Origin: Lysobacteraceae bacterium | GTDB lineage: Bacteria > Pseudomonadota > Gammaproteobacteria > Xanthomonadales > Xanthomonadaceae | Length of the DNA: 9,201 nt | Direction: 5' to 3' | Assembly: GCA_028293685.1 (NCBI GenBank) | Contig: JAQGOI010000304.1 | Span: 1 to 9,201, forward strand | In this document: positions 1 to 7,469 of the stretch, piece by piece | How the letters are laid out: each line of letters opens with the position of its first letter | Numbering within the stretch: position 1 is the first letter of the stretch | Program-made: the position numbers and the translations under genes | The notes under the pieces: generated by a model | What the model was told of the DNA's origin: nothing | The model's input: the letters and a program-made list of their open reading frames with translations, nothing else | Databases searched by the model: none

Positions 1-618
1 CTCATCGCGATGACCGGCCGCCCGGGCTCGACGCTGGCCCGGCAGGCCGAAGTCCATCTCGACGTGAGCGTCCCAGCCGAAGCCTGTCCCCTGGCACTGG
101 CGCCGACCACCAGCACGACGGCAGCGCTCGCGCTAGGCGACGCGCTAGCGGTCGCACTGCTGGAAGCGCGCGGTTTCACGGCCGACGATTTCGCGCGCTC
201 GCATCCTGCCGGCGCGCTCGGCCGGCGCCTGCTGCTGCACATCACCGATGTCATGCATGCCGGCGACGACGTGCCGCGCGTGCATGCGGACGCGACACTG
301 AGCGAAGCGCTGGTCGAGATGAGCCGCAAGCGTCTGGGCATGACCGCTGTCGTCGATCACGCCGGATGCCTGCTCGGCCTGTTCACCGATGGCGACCTGC
401 GACGCACACTGGACGATGCCCAGATCGACCTTCGAAGCACGCGCATCGATGCCGTCATGACCCGGTCTCCCAAAACCATCGGAACCGATGCTCTGGCGGT
501 GGAAGCCGCACAGTTGATGGAAACCCACCAGATCAACGCGCTGCTGGTACTGGATCCTTCGCGGCACGTGGTCGGCGCGCTGAATATTCATGACCTGTTG
601 CGCGCGCGCGTGGTCTAA
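1..618 (+). CDS. kdsD: D-arabinose-5-phosphate isomerase, 3' part (5' end outside the window)
   Basis: The enzyme interconverts D-ribulose 5-phosphate and D-arabinose 5-phosphate, the first step towards KDO for the LPS inner core, in the cytoplasm. The frame is open from base 1, so the gene starts upstream; 205 residues are visible of about 330 in the family, and the front of the SIS sugar-phosphate domain is missing. The end of the SIS domain is clear, with the conserved stretch APTTSTTAALALGDALAVAL and the motif SHPAGALGRRL. The histidine of that motif (visible residue 68) matches a conserved, functionally important histidine of E. coli KdsD. Two CBS domains follow, at about visible residues 78-135 and 145-205, beginning at ITDVMHAGD and IDAVMTRSP. 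The ATG at base 10 is internal to the SIS domain and is not the real start. The neighbouring kdsC acts later in the same pathway. Identification is firm. Confidence 0.95.
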   Translation, partial: LIAMTGRPGSTLARQAEVHLDVSVPAEACPLALAPTTSTTAALALGDALAVALLEARGFTADDFARSHPAGALGRRLLLHITDVMHAGDDVPRVHADATLSEALVEMSRKRLGMTAVVDHAGCLLGLFTDGDLRRTLDDAQIDLRSTRIDAVMTRSPKTIGTDALAVEAAQLMETHQINALLVLDPSRHVVGALNIHDLLRARVV

Positions 619-625
619 CGTCCGC

Positions 626-742
626 GAATCGGGAATTGAGAATCGGGAATCGCAAGGGCGGTTCTTCACCAGTTCCTTTCCACGGACTCCGCCGATTTCG
701 CTTCACCAGCCGTACCGATTCTCCATTCTCGATTCCCTATTC
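626..742. repeat. Imperfect inverted repeat of the GAATCGGGAAT type between kdsD and kdsC
   Basis: The left arm is 626-652 and the right arm 716-742. Each is 27 bases, and by hand 23 of 27 positions pair when the right arm is reverse-complemented. The 63 bases between them show no gene. The left arm itself contains two direct copies of GAATCGGGAAT, at 626-636 and 640-650. Related GGGAATC-rich palindromes are common between genes in Xanthomonadales genomes, so this is probably one copy of a dispersed element. There is no T-run after the right arm, so it does not look like a rho-independent terminator. The right arm ends 15 bases before the kdsC start, so a folded RNA could affect kdsC translation or mRNA stability. 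Confidence 0.8.
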
Positions 743-757
743 CCGGCTCCGAAACCC

Positions 758-1336
758 ATGCCCTATTCGCATACGTGTGATTTTCCCGCCGACATACTCG
801 CCCGCGCGGCCAACGTCCGCCTTGCGTGCTTCGACGTCGACGGCACGCTGACCGACGGGCGGTTGATCTTCGACAGCGACGGTCGCGAGTTGAAGGCGTT
901 CCACGCGCGCGATGGACAGGGTCTTGCGTTGTTGCGGCGGGCAGGCATTCCAATCGCCTTCGTCACCGCGCGCGCAGGTGTCATCGCCGAGCGTCGCGCG
1001 GCGGAACTTGGCGCGGAGGTCTGGACCAAGGTCGGCGACAAACTTGCGTGCGTCACCGCTATTGCGTTGCGCATGGGCATCGGAATGGAAGCCGTGGCGT
1101 TCATGGGCGACGACTATTCCGACCTCGGCGTGCTCCAAGCCGTGGGGCTGGCGGTCGCGCCGGCCGATGCGCACGCATGGGTCCGCGAGCGGGTGCACTG
1201 GCGCACGGTAACCGGCGGAGGCGCTGGTGCGGCACGCGAACTCTGTGATCTTCTGCTGGCCGCGCAAGGTCAGGCGGATGTGCTGCTGGCGCAGGCGCTT
1301 CAGCACCAGCCGATCCACGGGAGCATCCCGACATGA
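758..1336 (+). CDS. kdsC: 3-deoxy-D-manno-octulosonate-8-phosphate phosphatase
   Basis: This cytoplasmic HAD-family phosphatase removes phosphate from KDO 8-phosphate to release KDO for LPS. The 192-residue product has the four HAD motifs. FDVDGTLTD at 25-33 carries the nucleophile Asp26 and Asp28. Thr70 lies in FVTAR, and Lys95 in VGDKLA. FMGDDYSDL at 115-123 carries the metal-binding Asp118 and Asp119. The stretch KAFHARDGQG is typical of KdsC, and the length fits this small class, which lacks a large cap domain. The ATG at 758 is chosen because the protein aligns with KdsC from there. The frame is open back to 590, but that extension overlaps kdsD and translates the intergenic palindrome. 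No good Shine-Dalgarno precedes 758. The gene ends in an ATGA overlap with lptC, which suggests coupled translation. Confidence 0.95.
   Translation: MPYSHTCDFPADILARAANVRLACFDVDGTLTDGRLIFDSDGRELKAFHARDGQGLALLRRAGIPIAFVTARAGVIAERRAAELGAEVWTKVGDKLACVTAIALRMGIGMEAVAFMGDDYSDLGVLQAVGLAVAPADAHAWVRERVHWRTVTGGGAGAARELCDLLLAAQGQADVLLAQALQHQPIHGSIPT
1319..1323 (+). promoter_or_regulatory. Ribosome binding site of lptC (inside kdsC)
   Basis: GGGAG lies 9 bases before the lptC ATG at 1333, inside the last codons of kdsC. It supports that start even though the genes overlap by four bases. Confidence 0.55.
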
Positions 1337-1890
1337 ACTGGCGCGCCGCCCTGACCATCGCCTTGCTCGCCGGTGCGTTGCTTTCCGGCTGGCTCGTCGT
1401 TCGGCATCGCATGCATTCGGCGTCGATGGCTTCCAGCAATGGACGTTCGGAATATGTGCTGCGCGATTTCGAGATCATCTCGCTGGACAAGACCGGAAAG
1501 GAATCTTTCACCCTGCGTGCTCCGCTGCTGCAGCAGACGCCGGGCTCACGCACGATGGACCTGACGACGCCCTTGTTCCTGCTTCCCGACACGCTGGGCC
1601 ATTACTGGCAGGTCCGATCGCTGACCGGCTGGGTGAGCGAGCAACGCGACGAAATCCGCCTGCACGGCCAGGTCGTCACCGCCAGCCCGCCCGAGGATGC
1701 GCGGCGCATCACCATGAACACCGAACAACTGAACGTGTTCCCCAATACGCGGAAGGCGACCTCGGCGGCCGTCGTGACCGTGACCGAACCGGGCCTTACA
1801 ATGCGGGGCCGCGGGCTCGACGCCGATCTGGCCGCGAAACGTTTCACCCTTCTTTCCCAGGCCACCGCACGCTATGTCCCGTCTCACTGA
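1333..1890 (+). CDS. lptC: LPS export protein LptC
   Basis: LptC is the single-pass inner-membrane protein of the Lpt bridge. It takes LPS from LptB2FG and passes it to periplasmic LptA. The 185-residue product has an N-terminal membrane segment at about residues 4-23 (AALTIALLAGALLSGWLVV). A periplasmic beta-rich domain follows, containing YVLRDFEIISLDKTGKESFTLRAP in two parts, a pattern typical of the LptC/OstA-like fold. The length is close to E. coli LptC (191 residues). Sequence conservation in this family is low, so the call rests on the membrane anchor, the N-terminal part of the domain, and the position between kdsC and lptA. The start overlaps kdsC as ATGA, and the end overlaps lptA by 17 bases. 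No truncation is seen. Confidence 0.92.
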   Translation: MNWRAALTIALLAGALLSGWLVVRHRMHSASMASSNGRSEYVLRDFEIISLDKTGKESFTLRAPLLQQTPGSRTMDLTTPLFLLPDTLGHYWQVRSLTGWVSEQRDEIRLHGQVVTASPPEDARRITMNTEQLNVFPNTRKATSAAVVTVTEPGLTMRGRGLDADLAAKRFTLLSQATARYVPSH

Positions 1891-2422
1891 TGCCCTGCTC
1901 GTGCGCATGCTCCTGGTCGGCGTGCTGTCCGCCGTCGCGACCGTCGCCCTGGCACGTACCGGCGACCGCAGCCAGCCGATGGATGCCGAAGCCAACCAGA
2001 ACTCCTGCACGCTCGGCGATGCCGGCCAGTGCGTCATGACTGGCAATGTCCAGATCAGCCAGGGTTCGCTAGACATCCGCGCCGCCAAGGCGACCATCTT
2101 CCGCGCCGGCGGCGACATCAGCCGTGCACTGCTCAGCGGTAGCCCGGTGCTGCTGAAGCAGCAGATGGATGACGGCACGCTGATGAACGCGCACGCCAGC
2201 AACGTCGACTACAACCTAAGCACCGATGTCGTCATCTTCACCGGTGACGTCATCATCCAGCAGCCACGCGGCACGATGAGCGGCCAGCGCGTCGTCTACA
2301 ACCTCAAGACCGGCAGTGTGGACAGCGGTGGCGAAGTCAACGGTCGCGTCAAGATGCGGATCCTGCCCAGGAATACACCTCCGGCGCCCGCCCCCACCGA
2401 CACCACCAAGACCAAGTCCTGA
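1874..2422 (+). CDS. lptA: LPS transport periplasmic protein LptA
   Basis: LptA forms the periplasmic bridge that carries LPS from LptC to LptD at the outer membrane. The 182-residue product has a signal peptide (hydrophobic residues about 8-27) with a likely cut after Ala27 in VALA-RTGD. The OstA-type domain contains [47 protein letters not shown] and VVYNLKTG, all close to E. coli LptA. The C-terminal tail is rich in Pro, Thr and Lys. Cys45 and Cys53 are spaced eight apart near the mature N-terminus and could form a disulfide, which E. coli LptA does not have. The ATG at 1874 gives arginines before the hydrophobic stretch; ATG 1907 (Met12) is a weaker alternative start. The gene overlaps lptC by 17 bases and shares one base with lptB (TGATG). 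Confidence 0.94.
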   Translation: MSRLTDALLVRMLLVGVLSAVATVALARTGDRSQPMDAEANQNSCTLGDAGQCVMTGNVQISQGSLDIRAAKATIFRAGGDISRALLSGSPVLLKQQMDDGTLMNAHASNVDYNLSTDVVIFTGDVIIQQPRGTMSGQRVVYNLKTGSVDSGGEVNGRVKMRILPRNTPPAPAPTDTTKTKS

Positions 2423-3141
2423 TGCTGGTCGCCGAGGGGCTGCGCAAGCGGTACCGCGCGCGCGAAGTGGTCCGCGACTTCGGCCTGACGCTGGACGCCG
2501 GCGAAGTCGTCGGCCTGCTGGGTCCCAATGGCGCCGGCAAGACCACCTGCTTCTACATGATCGTCGGACTGATTCCCGCCGATGAAGGACGCATCGTCCT
2601 GGACGGCCGCGACATCACCTCCGAGCCGATGTACACGCGCGCCAAGCTGGGCGTCGGCTACCTGCCTCAGGAGCCGTCGGTCTTCCGCAAGCTCAGCGTC
2701 GCCGACAACCTGCGGCTGGTGCTGGAATTACGCCCTGACCTCAATCGCGCCGGCCGCGAGCGCGAGCTCGCCAGCCTGATGGATGAGTTGCAGGTCGCCC
2801 ACGTCGCCGACCAGAGTGGCGCGAGCCTGTCCGGCGGCGAGCGCCGACGCGTGGAGATTGCCCGCGCACTGGCCGCAAAACCGCGGCTGATGCTGCTGGA
2901 TGAGCCGTTCGCTGGCGTCGATCCGATCTCGGTGGGTGAAATCCAGCGGATCGTCCGTCACCTGAAGAACCGGGGAATCGGCGTATTGATCACCGATCAC
3001 AACGTCCGCGAGACCTTGGGCATTTGCGACCGCGCGTATATCCTCAACGACGGCAGCGTGCTTGCGCAGGGGGCTCCGGACGCGCTGCTGGCCAATCCCG
3101 ATGTGCGTCGCGTCTACCTGGGCGAATCCTTCCGCCTGTAG
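2422..3141 (+). CDS. lptB: LPS export ABC transporter ATP-binding protein LptB
   Basis: LptB is the cytoplasmic ATPase dimer that powers LPS extraction by LptF, LptG and LptC. All ABC motifs are present in the 239-residue product: Walker A GPNGAGKT at 34-41, Q-loop Gln83 in YLPQEPSVF, signature LSGGE at 136-140, Walker B LMLLDE at 156-161 with catalytic Glu161, D-loop GVDP, and the switch histidine His193 in [10 protein letters not shown]. The stretches [15 protein letters not shown] and [12 protein letters not shown] are characteristic of LptB rather than of general ABC importers. Length matches E. coli LptB (241). Its start overlaps the lptA stop as TGATG. LptF and LptG are not in the window; they are usually encoded elsewhere. 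Confidence 0.97.
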   Translation: MLVAEGLRKRYRAREVVRDFGLTLDAGEVVGLLGPNGAGKTTCFYMIVGLIPADEGRIVLDGRDITSEPMYTRAKLGVGYLPQEPSVFRKLSVADNLRLVLELRPDLNRAGRERELASLMDELQVAHVADQSGASLSGGERRRVEIARALAAKPRLMLLDEPFAGVDPISVGEIQRIVRHLKNRGIGVLITDHNVRETLGICDRAYILNDGSVLAQGAPDALLANPDVRRVYLGESFRL

Positions 3142-3220
3142 CCTTCGAGCCTGCTCGACGGCAACCTGCCAAAAGCGCAGATTGCGGCGCCGTCCCACGC
3201 CAGGGCGCATTCTTGCGGTC

Positions 3221-4657
3221 ATGAAACCCCGATTGCAGACATCGCTCGGCCAACAGCTGGTGCTGACGCCCCAGCTTCGCCAGGCGATCCACATGCTGCA
3301 ATTGTCCGCGCTCGAGCTGGACGCCGAGCTGGCCGAGGCGGTGGAAACCAATCCGCTGCTGGACTGGGCCGAACCCGAACCGATTCGCACTCCCACCGAA
3401 GACGTGTCACGGGCTGATGGAGAAGGCGATGGGGCCGACGGCGGCGATGCCTTCCCCGCCGACGATGTCCCGCCCTGGACACGTGGTGACGATGCCTGGC
3501 AGCAGCGTGTGGGTTCGTCCTCCGACGGCGACGACGATGAAGGCGATGCCGCCGACCGGATCGCCGAGCCACAGACCTTGCAGGACCACCTGCAGTGGCA
3601 ACTGCACCTGACCCACCTGTCCCCACGCGACCGCCGCATCGGCCTCATGCTGATCGACTCGATCGACGATGACGGTTACCTGCGCGAGCCCATGGCGGCC
3701 TTGCGCGAGGCGTTGCAGCCTGACCTTGCCGTCAGCGACGACGAGATCCTCGCGGTGCTCCGCCAGCTGCAGCGCTTCGATCCGGCCGGGGTCGGCGCGC
3801 GCGATCTGGGCGAATGCATGGCCCTGCAACTCGCGCCGCTACCCGGGGACACCCCAGGCAGGCGGGAAGCGCTGCGGATTGCCAGCGGCCCGATCGACCG
3901 GTTGCCGAAGATCGGCATCGACGGCGTCGCCCTGGAACTCCAATGCCCGGTCGAGGACGTCGCATTGGCGCTGCAGCTCCTGCGCTCGCTGGACCCACGT
4001 CCCGGTGCGCAGATCGGCAGCCTGCCCGCCGACACCTACATCACGCCCGATTGCGTGATCTGGCGACAACAAGGGGTGTGGCGGGTGGCCCTGGCAACCG
4101 GGAGATCGCCGCGGCTGACCATCCATCGCGGTTATGAGCAGATGATCGGCAGCGCCGGTGCCGCCGATGCCGGTTACCTGCGCGGTCGCCTGCAGGAAGC
4201 GCGGTGGCTGTTGCGCAACATCGAGGCGCGCGGCGAGACCCTGATCAAGGTCGTGCGCTGCCTGGTGCGGCAACAGTCAGGGTTTCTCGAGTTCGGTGCC
4301 CAAGCCTTGCGGCCGCTGACGCTGCGCGAGGTGGCGGCCGAGGTTGGATTGCACGAGTCGACCGTGTCGCGGGCGATTTCCCGAAAGTACGTGCGTACCC
4401 CGCGCGGGACGATCGCCCTGCGCAGCTTCTTTGCTTCGGGCATCGACAGTGATGGTGGTGGGGAAACGTCGAGCATTGCCATCCAGACGATGCTCAAGCG
4501 GCTTATCGACGCCGAGGATCCGCGCAAACCGTTGTCGGACGCACGCCTGGCCGAGACGCTCAAGGTCGCCGGAGTCCCCGTCGCCCGTCGCACGGTGGCC
4601 AAGTATCGCGAAGCGATGGGGATCGCCTCCTCCCAGGAGCGTGTTCGCCTGGCCTGA
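3221..4657 (+). CDS. rpoN: RNA polymerase sigma-54 factor
   Basis: Sigma-54 directs RNA polymerase to -24/-12 promoters that need an enhancer-binding ATPase. The 478-residue product is nearly the E. coli length (477). Region I (about 1-48) is rich in Gln and Leu, with LGQQLVLTPQLRQAIHMLQL. Region II (about 50-118) is strongly acidic and low in complexity. The core-binding domain follows, with the conserved stretch RFDPAGVGARDLGE. The helix-turn-helix is near 367-392 (LREVAAEVGLHESTVSRAIS), and the RpoN box ARRTVAKYRE at 455-464 reads the -24 element. The ATG at 3221 begins MKPRLQTSLGQQL, the usual N-terminus. The frame is open to 3062, but that extension lies over lptB and the spacer. Some Xanthomonadales carry a second rpoN elsewhere; this is the copy linked to lptB and hpf. 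No obvious Shine-Dalgarno is seen. Confidence 0.97.
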   Translation: MKPRLQTSLGQQLVLTPQLRQAIHMLQLSALELDAELAEAVETNPLLDWAEPEPIRTPTEDVSRADGEGDGADGGDAFPADDVPPWTRGDDAWQQRVGSSSDGDDDEGDAADRIAEPQTLQDHLQWQLHLTHLSPRDRRIGLMLIDSIDDDGYLREPMAALREALQPDLAVSDDEILAVLRQLQRFDPAGVGARDLGECMALQLAPLPGDTPGRREALRIASGPIDRLPKIGIDGVALELQCPVEDVALALQLLRSLDPRPGAQIGSLPADTYITPDCVIWRQQGVWRVALATGRSPRLTIHRGYEQMIGSAGAADAGYLRGRLQEARWLLRNIEARGETLIKVVRCLVRQQSGFLEFGAQALRPLTLREVAAEVGLHESTVSRAISRKYVRTPRGTIALRSFFASGIDSDGGGETSSIAIQTMLKRLIDAEDPRKPLSDARLAETLKVAGVPVARRTVAKYREAMGIASSQERVRLA

Positions 4658-4690
4658 TCGCGGCCGGTCGGTGCCACAATGCCGATCGCG

Positions 4691-4712
4691 GTTCGATTTA
4701 ACTATTTTTAAC
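4691..4712 (+). promoter_or_regulatory. AT-rich patch before hpf, possible promoter
   Basis: In a GC-rich 111-base spacer, this stretch is markedly AT-rich and contains TTTAAC twice, at 4697-4702 and 4707-4712, ten bases apart (one helical turn). The position, 57 bases before hpf, would suit a promoter that lets hpf-ptsN-hprK-rapZ be transcribed apart from rpoN. I could not place a good -35 box at normal spacing and see no -24/-12 sigma-54 pattern, so the call is tentative. Confidence 0.25.
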
Positions 4713-4757
4713 AGCAGCCATTGCGTTCCGGGTGATGCTGTCCGTCCAAGTCGCCAC

Positions 4758-4762
4758 AGGAG
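4758..4762 (+). promoter_or_regulatory. Ribosome binding site of hpf
   Basis: AGGAG lies six bases before the ATG at 4769. It is the best Shine-Dalgarno in the window and decides the hpf start in favour of ATG 4769 over the in-frame TTG at 4763, which would leave no spacing. Confidence 0.75.
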
Positions 4763-4768
4763 TTGCCG

Positions 4769-5095
4769 ATGCGTATCGAAACCCACGGCCAGCAGATCGA
4801 AGTGACCCCCGCCCTGCGCGACTACGTGCAGACCAGACTCGCGCGACTGGAGCGTCACTTCGAGCAACCGATCGAAGTGCGCGTACTGCTGAGCCTGGAT
4901 CCTCCCAACCACTGTGCCGAAGCCACGGTAGGGTTTGCCGGCCGCACCCTCCACGCCGACGCCGCCGCCATCGACATGTATGCCGCCATCGATCTGCTGG
5001 CGGACAAGCTCGATCGCCTGCTGGTCAAGCACAAGGAAAAAATGGTCGACCACCACCGCGGCGAAAGCCCCGCGCGCAGCGGCGATTTCGCCTGA
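4769..5095 (+). CDS. hpf: Ribosome hibernation-promoting factor (HPF/YfiA family)
   Basis: Proteins of this family bind the decoding centre of the 30S subunit in slow growth and put ribosomes into an inactive state. The 108-residue product has the family fold signature: an opening strand MRIETHGQQIEVTPALRDYV, then a helix rich in Arg and Leu (TRLARLERHF), then the conserved second helix ending in DLLADKLDRLLVKHKEK. It is a short form, lacking the C-terminal dimerisation domain of long HPF. It is somewhat longer than E. coli HPF (95) and has a short tail. Position after rpoN matches E. coli hpf. A clear AGGAG precedes the ATG, which fits high expression in stationary phase. The stop is 21 bases before ptsN. 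Confidence 0.94.
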   Translation: MRIETHGQQIEVTPALRDYVQTRLARLERHFEQPIEVRVLLSLDPPNHCAEATVGFAGRTLHADAAAIDMYAAIDLLADKLDRLLVKHKEKMVDHHRGESPARSGDFA

Positions 5096-5116
5096 CCATC
5101 GGCTCCAACCCAGCCG

Positions 5117-5584
5117 ATGCTGTCCCTGGCCGAGTTCCTGACCACCGAGCGCATCGTGCTGCTCGACCATCCTGGCAACCGGGATGCCGTCATCGAAGCC
5201 GCCGCGCGGCTGCTCGCCGATCGTTCGCCCAATGCGGTGGCCGAAATCAGCACCAGCCTGCGCCAGCGCGAGCGCATGGGCAGCACCGCGATTGGCCATG
5301 GTGTCGCGATTCCGCATGGTCGCAGCGATGCCTTTGCCGATACCCGCGCGGCCTTCCTACGCTTGCGGCCGGGGGTCGATTTCGAAGCCAGCGACGGTGA
5401 GCCGGTCGACCTCGTGTTCGCCATGGCAGTACCCGAGCATTTCACCCAGCAGCACCTGCAGTTGCTATCCGAGCTGGCACAGCGCTTTGGTGATGCCGGT
5501 TTTCGATCGGCGCTGCGCGAGGCACCCGACGCGGCGGCGTTACGCGCCACCCTGCTCGCGCCATCCGCCCTGGCATCCACATGA
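5117..5584 (+). CDS. ptsN: Nitrogen-PTS EIIA protein PtsN
   Basis: PtsN (EIIA-Ntr) is the last phosphate acceptor of the nitrogen PTS (PtsP-NPr-PtsN). It is a regulator rather than a sugar transporter, with targets such as potassium uptake in E. coli. The 155-residue product has one EIIA domain of the fructose/mannitol type. The motif [10 protein letters not shown] at 60-69 contains the phospho-acceptor, His67, and the family signature continues with [19 protein letters not shown]. Length is near E. coli PtsN (163). The ATG at 5117 gives [15 protein letters not shown], the usual start, although no Shine-Dalgarno is seen; translation may follow hpf after 21 bases. The stop overlaps hprK as ATGA. 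The PtsP and NPr partners are not in this window. Confidence 0.94.
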   Translation: MLSLAEFLTTERIVLLDHPGNRDAVIEAAARLLADRSPNAVAEISTSLRQRERMGSTAIGHGVAIPHGRSDAFADTRAAFLRLRPGVDFEASDGEPVDLVFAMAVPEHFTQQHLQLLSELAQRFGDAGFRSALREAPDAAALRATLLAPSALAST

Positions 5585-6528
5585 CGGCCCGCATCACCGC
5601 GCGCGAATTGTTCGACCAGCAGCGCGAACGCCTGGCCTTGCGGTGGCTCGCGGGTGAACAAGGCGGCGGGCGCGTGCTCGAGTCGGGCGATACCGTTGCG
5701 CGCCGCCCGTCGCTGGCCGGGTACCTCAACGCGATCTATCCCAACAAGGTGCAGATCCTGGGCACCGAAGAGCTTGCCTGGCTCGACAGTCTGGATTCGC
5801 GCCTGCGCTGGGAGACGATCGCGCGGATCATCGGGTTCGGGCCGCTGGCGCTGGTCATCAGCAAGGACCAGCCCTGCCCCGAGGATCTGCGAATCGCCGC
5901 GCAGGAATTCGGTACGCCGTTGTGGGCTTCGCCCAAGCGCGGGCACGAATTATTGAACCACCTGCAATACCATCTGGCGCGCACGCTGGCGCCACGGGTG
6001 ACGTTGCATGGCGTGTTCATGGAGATCTATTCGATCGGGGTGCTGATCACCGGTGAGTCGGGTTCGGGCAAAAGCGAGCTGGCACTGGAACTGATCACGC
6101 GCGGGCATCGGCTGGTTGCCGATGACGCACCGGAATTCACGCAGATCGCGCCTGATGTGCTCGACGGTACCAGCCCGGAAATGCTGCAGGACATGCTCGA
6201 AGTACGCGGGCTTGGCGTGCTCGACATCCGGCAGATGTTCGGCGACACCGCCGTCAAGCGGAACAAGTACCTGCGACTGATTGTGCATCTCACGCAGCCG
6301 CACCAGGACCTGTCGCCTGGTGGATTCGAACGCATCACCGGCGACATGGGCGTGCGCCGCGTGCTGGATCTTGAAGTGCCGCAGATCACGCTGCCGGTGA
6401 TGCCCGGTCGCAACCTGTCGGTTCTCACCGAAGCGGCCGCCCGCGTGCATATCCTGCGCGCCAAGGGCGCCGATCCCGCTGCGGCCTTCATGGCGCGGCA
6501 CAGCCATTTTCTCGAGCGATCCTCATGA
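5581..6528 (+). CDS. hprK: HPr kinase/phosphorylase
   Basis: HprK phosphorylates and dephosphorylates a serine of the PTS carrier HPr. In Firmicutes this drives catabolite control; in Proteobacteria it is linked to PTS regulation without CcpA. The 315-residue product is full length. The N-terminal domain (about 1-130) is of the Hpr_kinase_N type. The catalytic domain shows His143 in [12 protein letters not shown], Walker A GESGSGKS at 158-165, the acidic pair Asp181-Asp182 in LVADDAPEF, and the HprK signature [16 protein letters not shown] starting at 206. These are the residues expected for both activities. The gene overlaps ptsN and rapZ by ATGA at each end, so the three are probably translated together. 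Enteric bacteria lack hprK here; its presence is a good marker for Xanthomonadales or Betaproteobacteria-like gene order. Confidence 0.96.
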   Translation: MTARITARELFDQQRERLALRWLAGEQGGGRVLESGDTVARRPSLAGYLNAIYPNKVQILGTEELAWLDSLDSRLRWETIARIIGFGPLALVISKDQPCPEDLRIAAQEFGTPLWASPKRGHELLNHLQYHLARTLAPRVTLHGVFMEIYSIGVLITGESGSGKSELALELITRGHRLVADDAPEFTQIAPDVLDGTSPEMLQDMLEVRGLGVLDIRQMFGDTAVKRNKYLRLIVHLTQPHQDLSPGGFERITGDMGVRRVLDLEVPQITLPVMPGRNLSVLTEAAARVHILRAKGADPAAAFMARHSHFLERSS

Positions 6529-7397
6529 GCACGCAACCGCCATCGCTCATCATCGTCAGTGGCATGTCCGGATCGGGCAAATCGGTCGCGCTCAATACGC
6601 TCGAAGACCTCGGCTTCTATTGCGTGGACAACCTGCCCGCCGAATTGCTGCCTGATTTCGTCCGCAACGTCACCCGCGACGATGGCGCGCCGGACAAGCT
6701 CGCCGTCGGCATTGATGTGCGCAACCGGCACTCCGACCTATCCAACATTCCCGAGTGGTTGTCGGCCGTTGGTGCGCTCGGGCTCGATCCGCGTCTTGTC
6801 TTTTTCGACACCACCGACGCCATCCTGCTCAAGCGCTATGCCGACACACGCCGCAGGCATCCGCTCAGCCATCTTGGCCTCGCGCTGGCCGACGCCATTT
6901 CCCTGGAGCGGCAGGTGCTCAAGCCGCTGCGCCAGATCGCCGACGCGGTCATCGATACCAGCAACCTGAACGTGCATCAGCTGCGCCGGCAGGTGATCAC
7001 CCAGTTCGGGCTGACGACCGACGATTCGTTGTCGTTGCTGTTCGAATCGTTCGCTTACCGGCGCGGCGTGCCACCCGACGCCGATTTCGTTTTCGACGCG
7101 CGCGTGCTGCCGAATCCGCACTGGGATCCGCAATTGCGACCGTTGTCCGGACGCGACCAGCCGGTCCGGGAATTCCTCGAAACGCAGGACGATGTTCGCG
7201 CCTACGTCGCGCAGGTGGAACAGTTCCTCGACAGCTGGCTGCCCCGGCTGCGCTCCGACACCCGCAGCTACGTCACCGTCGCTTTCGGTTGTACCGGCGG
7301 CCGGCATCGCTCCGTGTACCTTGCCGAACGCATGGCCGAGCACTTCCGCGCGCATGACTGGGGCGAGGTCGCCGTATTCCATCGGGAGCTGGATTGA
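6525..7397 (+). CDS. rapZ: RNase adapter protein RapZ / YvcJ-family nucleotide-binding protein
   Basis: RapZ in E. coli guides RNase E to the small RNA GlmZ and so controls glucosamine-6-phosphate synthesis; the Bacillus homologue YvcJ is a P-loop NTPase. The 290-residue product has Walker A GMSGSGKS at 13-20, the conserved stretch [13 protein letters not shown], and a Walker B-like region AVGIDVRNR. The C-terminal domain has [21 protein letters not shown] and the phosphate-binding-like motif [14 protein letters not shown]. The protein ends about ten residues after AEHFRAHD, in VAVFHRELD, with no Lys/Arg-rich tail like the one that helps E. coli RapZ bind RNA. It therefore ends like YvcJ, and a GlmZ role should not be assumed. 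It overlaps hprK by ATGA and is the last gene of this operon-like run. Confidence 0.95.
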   Translation: MSTQPPSLIIVSGMSGSGKSVALNTLEDLGFYCVDNLPAELLPDFVRNVTRDDGAPDKLAVGIDVRNRHSDLSNIPEWLSAVGALGLDPRLVFFDTTDAILLKRYADTRRRHPLSHLGLALADAISLERQVLKPLRQIADAVIDTSNLNVHQLRRQVITQFGLTTDDSLSLLFESFAYRRGVPPDADFVFDARVLPNPHWDPQLRPLSGRDQPVREFLETQDDVRAYVAQVEQFLDSWLPRLRSDTRSYVTVAFGCTGGRHRSVYLAERMAEHFRAHDWGEVAVFHRELD

Positions 7398-7453
7398 CTG
7401 CGTCGATGCAGGTCTCAATCCTGTAAATGAACGCCTGAAACGGCAAGCGCCTG

Positions 7454-7469
7454 TGACATCCCCGTGTCA
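7454..7469. repeat. Short perfect dyad TGACA-N6-TGTCA upstream of the protease gene
   Basis: TGACA at 7454-7458 and TGTCA at 7465-7469 form a perfect five-base inverted repeat around a six-base centre. It lies in the 151-base gap between rapZ and the protease gene, 80 bases before the protease start. The size and place would suit an operator for a dimeric regulator. Five-base dyads also occur by chance, and I do not match it to a named regulator. Confidence 0.25.

Noticed and set aside
590..757. N-terminal extension of the kdsC frame back to an ATG at 590
   Set aside because: It overlaps the end of kdsD and translates the palindromic repeat into RESGIENRES- and SILDSLFP-like sequence; KdsC similarity begins at 758.
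3062..3220. N-terminal extension of the rpoN frame into lptB
   Set aside because: The added residues overlap the conserved end of lptB and are unlike sigma-54, whose usual N-terminus starts exactly at ATG 3221.
3142..3220. Promoter or sigma-54 site in the lptB-rpoN spacer
   Set aside because: I found no -35/-10 pair with acceptable spacing and no GG-N10-GC pattern of the right form; only a small GGCA/TGCC palindrome is present.
4277..5317. Long minus-strand open frame (346 codons) across rpoN, hpf and ptsN
   Set aside because: It is antisense to three firmly identified genes, has no recognisable domain, and long shadow frames are expected in high-GC coding DNA.
7398..7422. Small hairpins (CTGC/GCAG and CAGG/CCTG) directly after rapZ as a terminator
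   Set aside because: Stems are only four bases and no T-run follows, so a rho-independent terminator is not supported.
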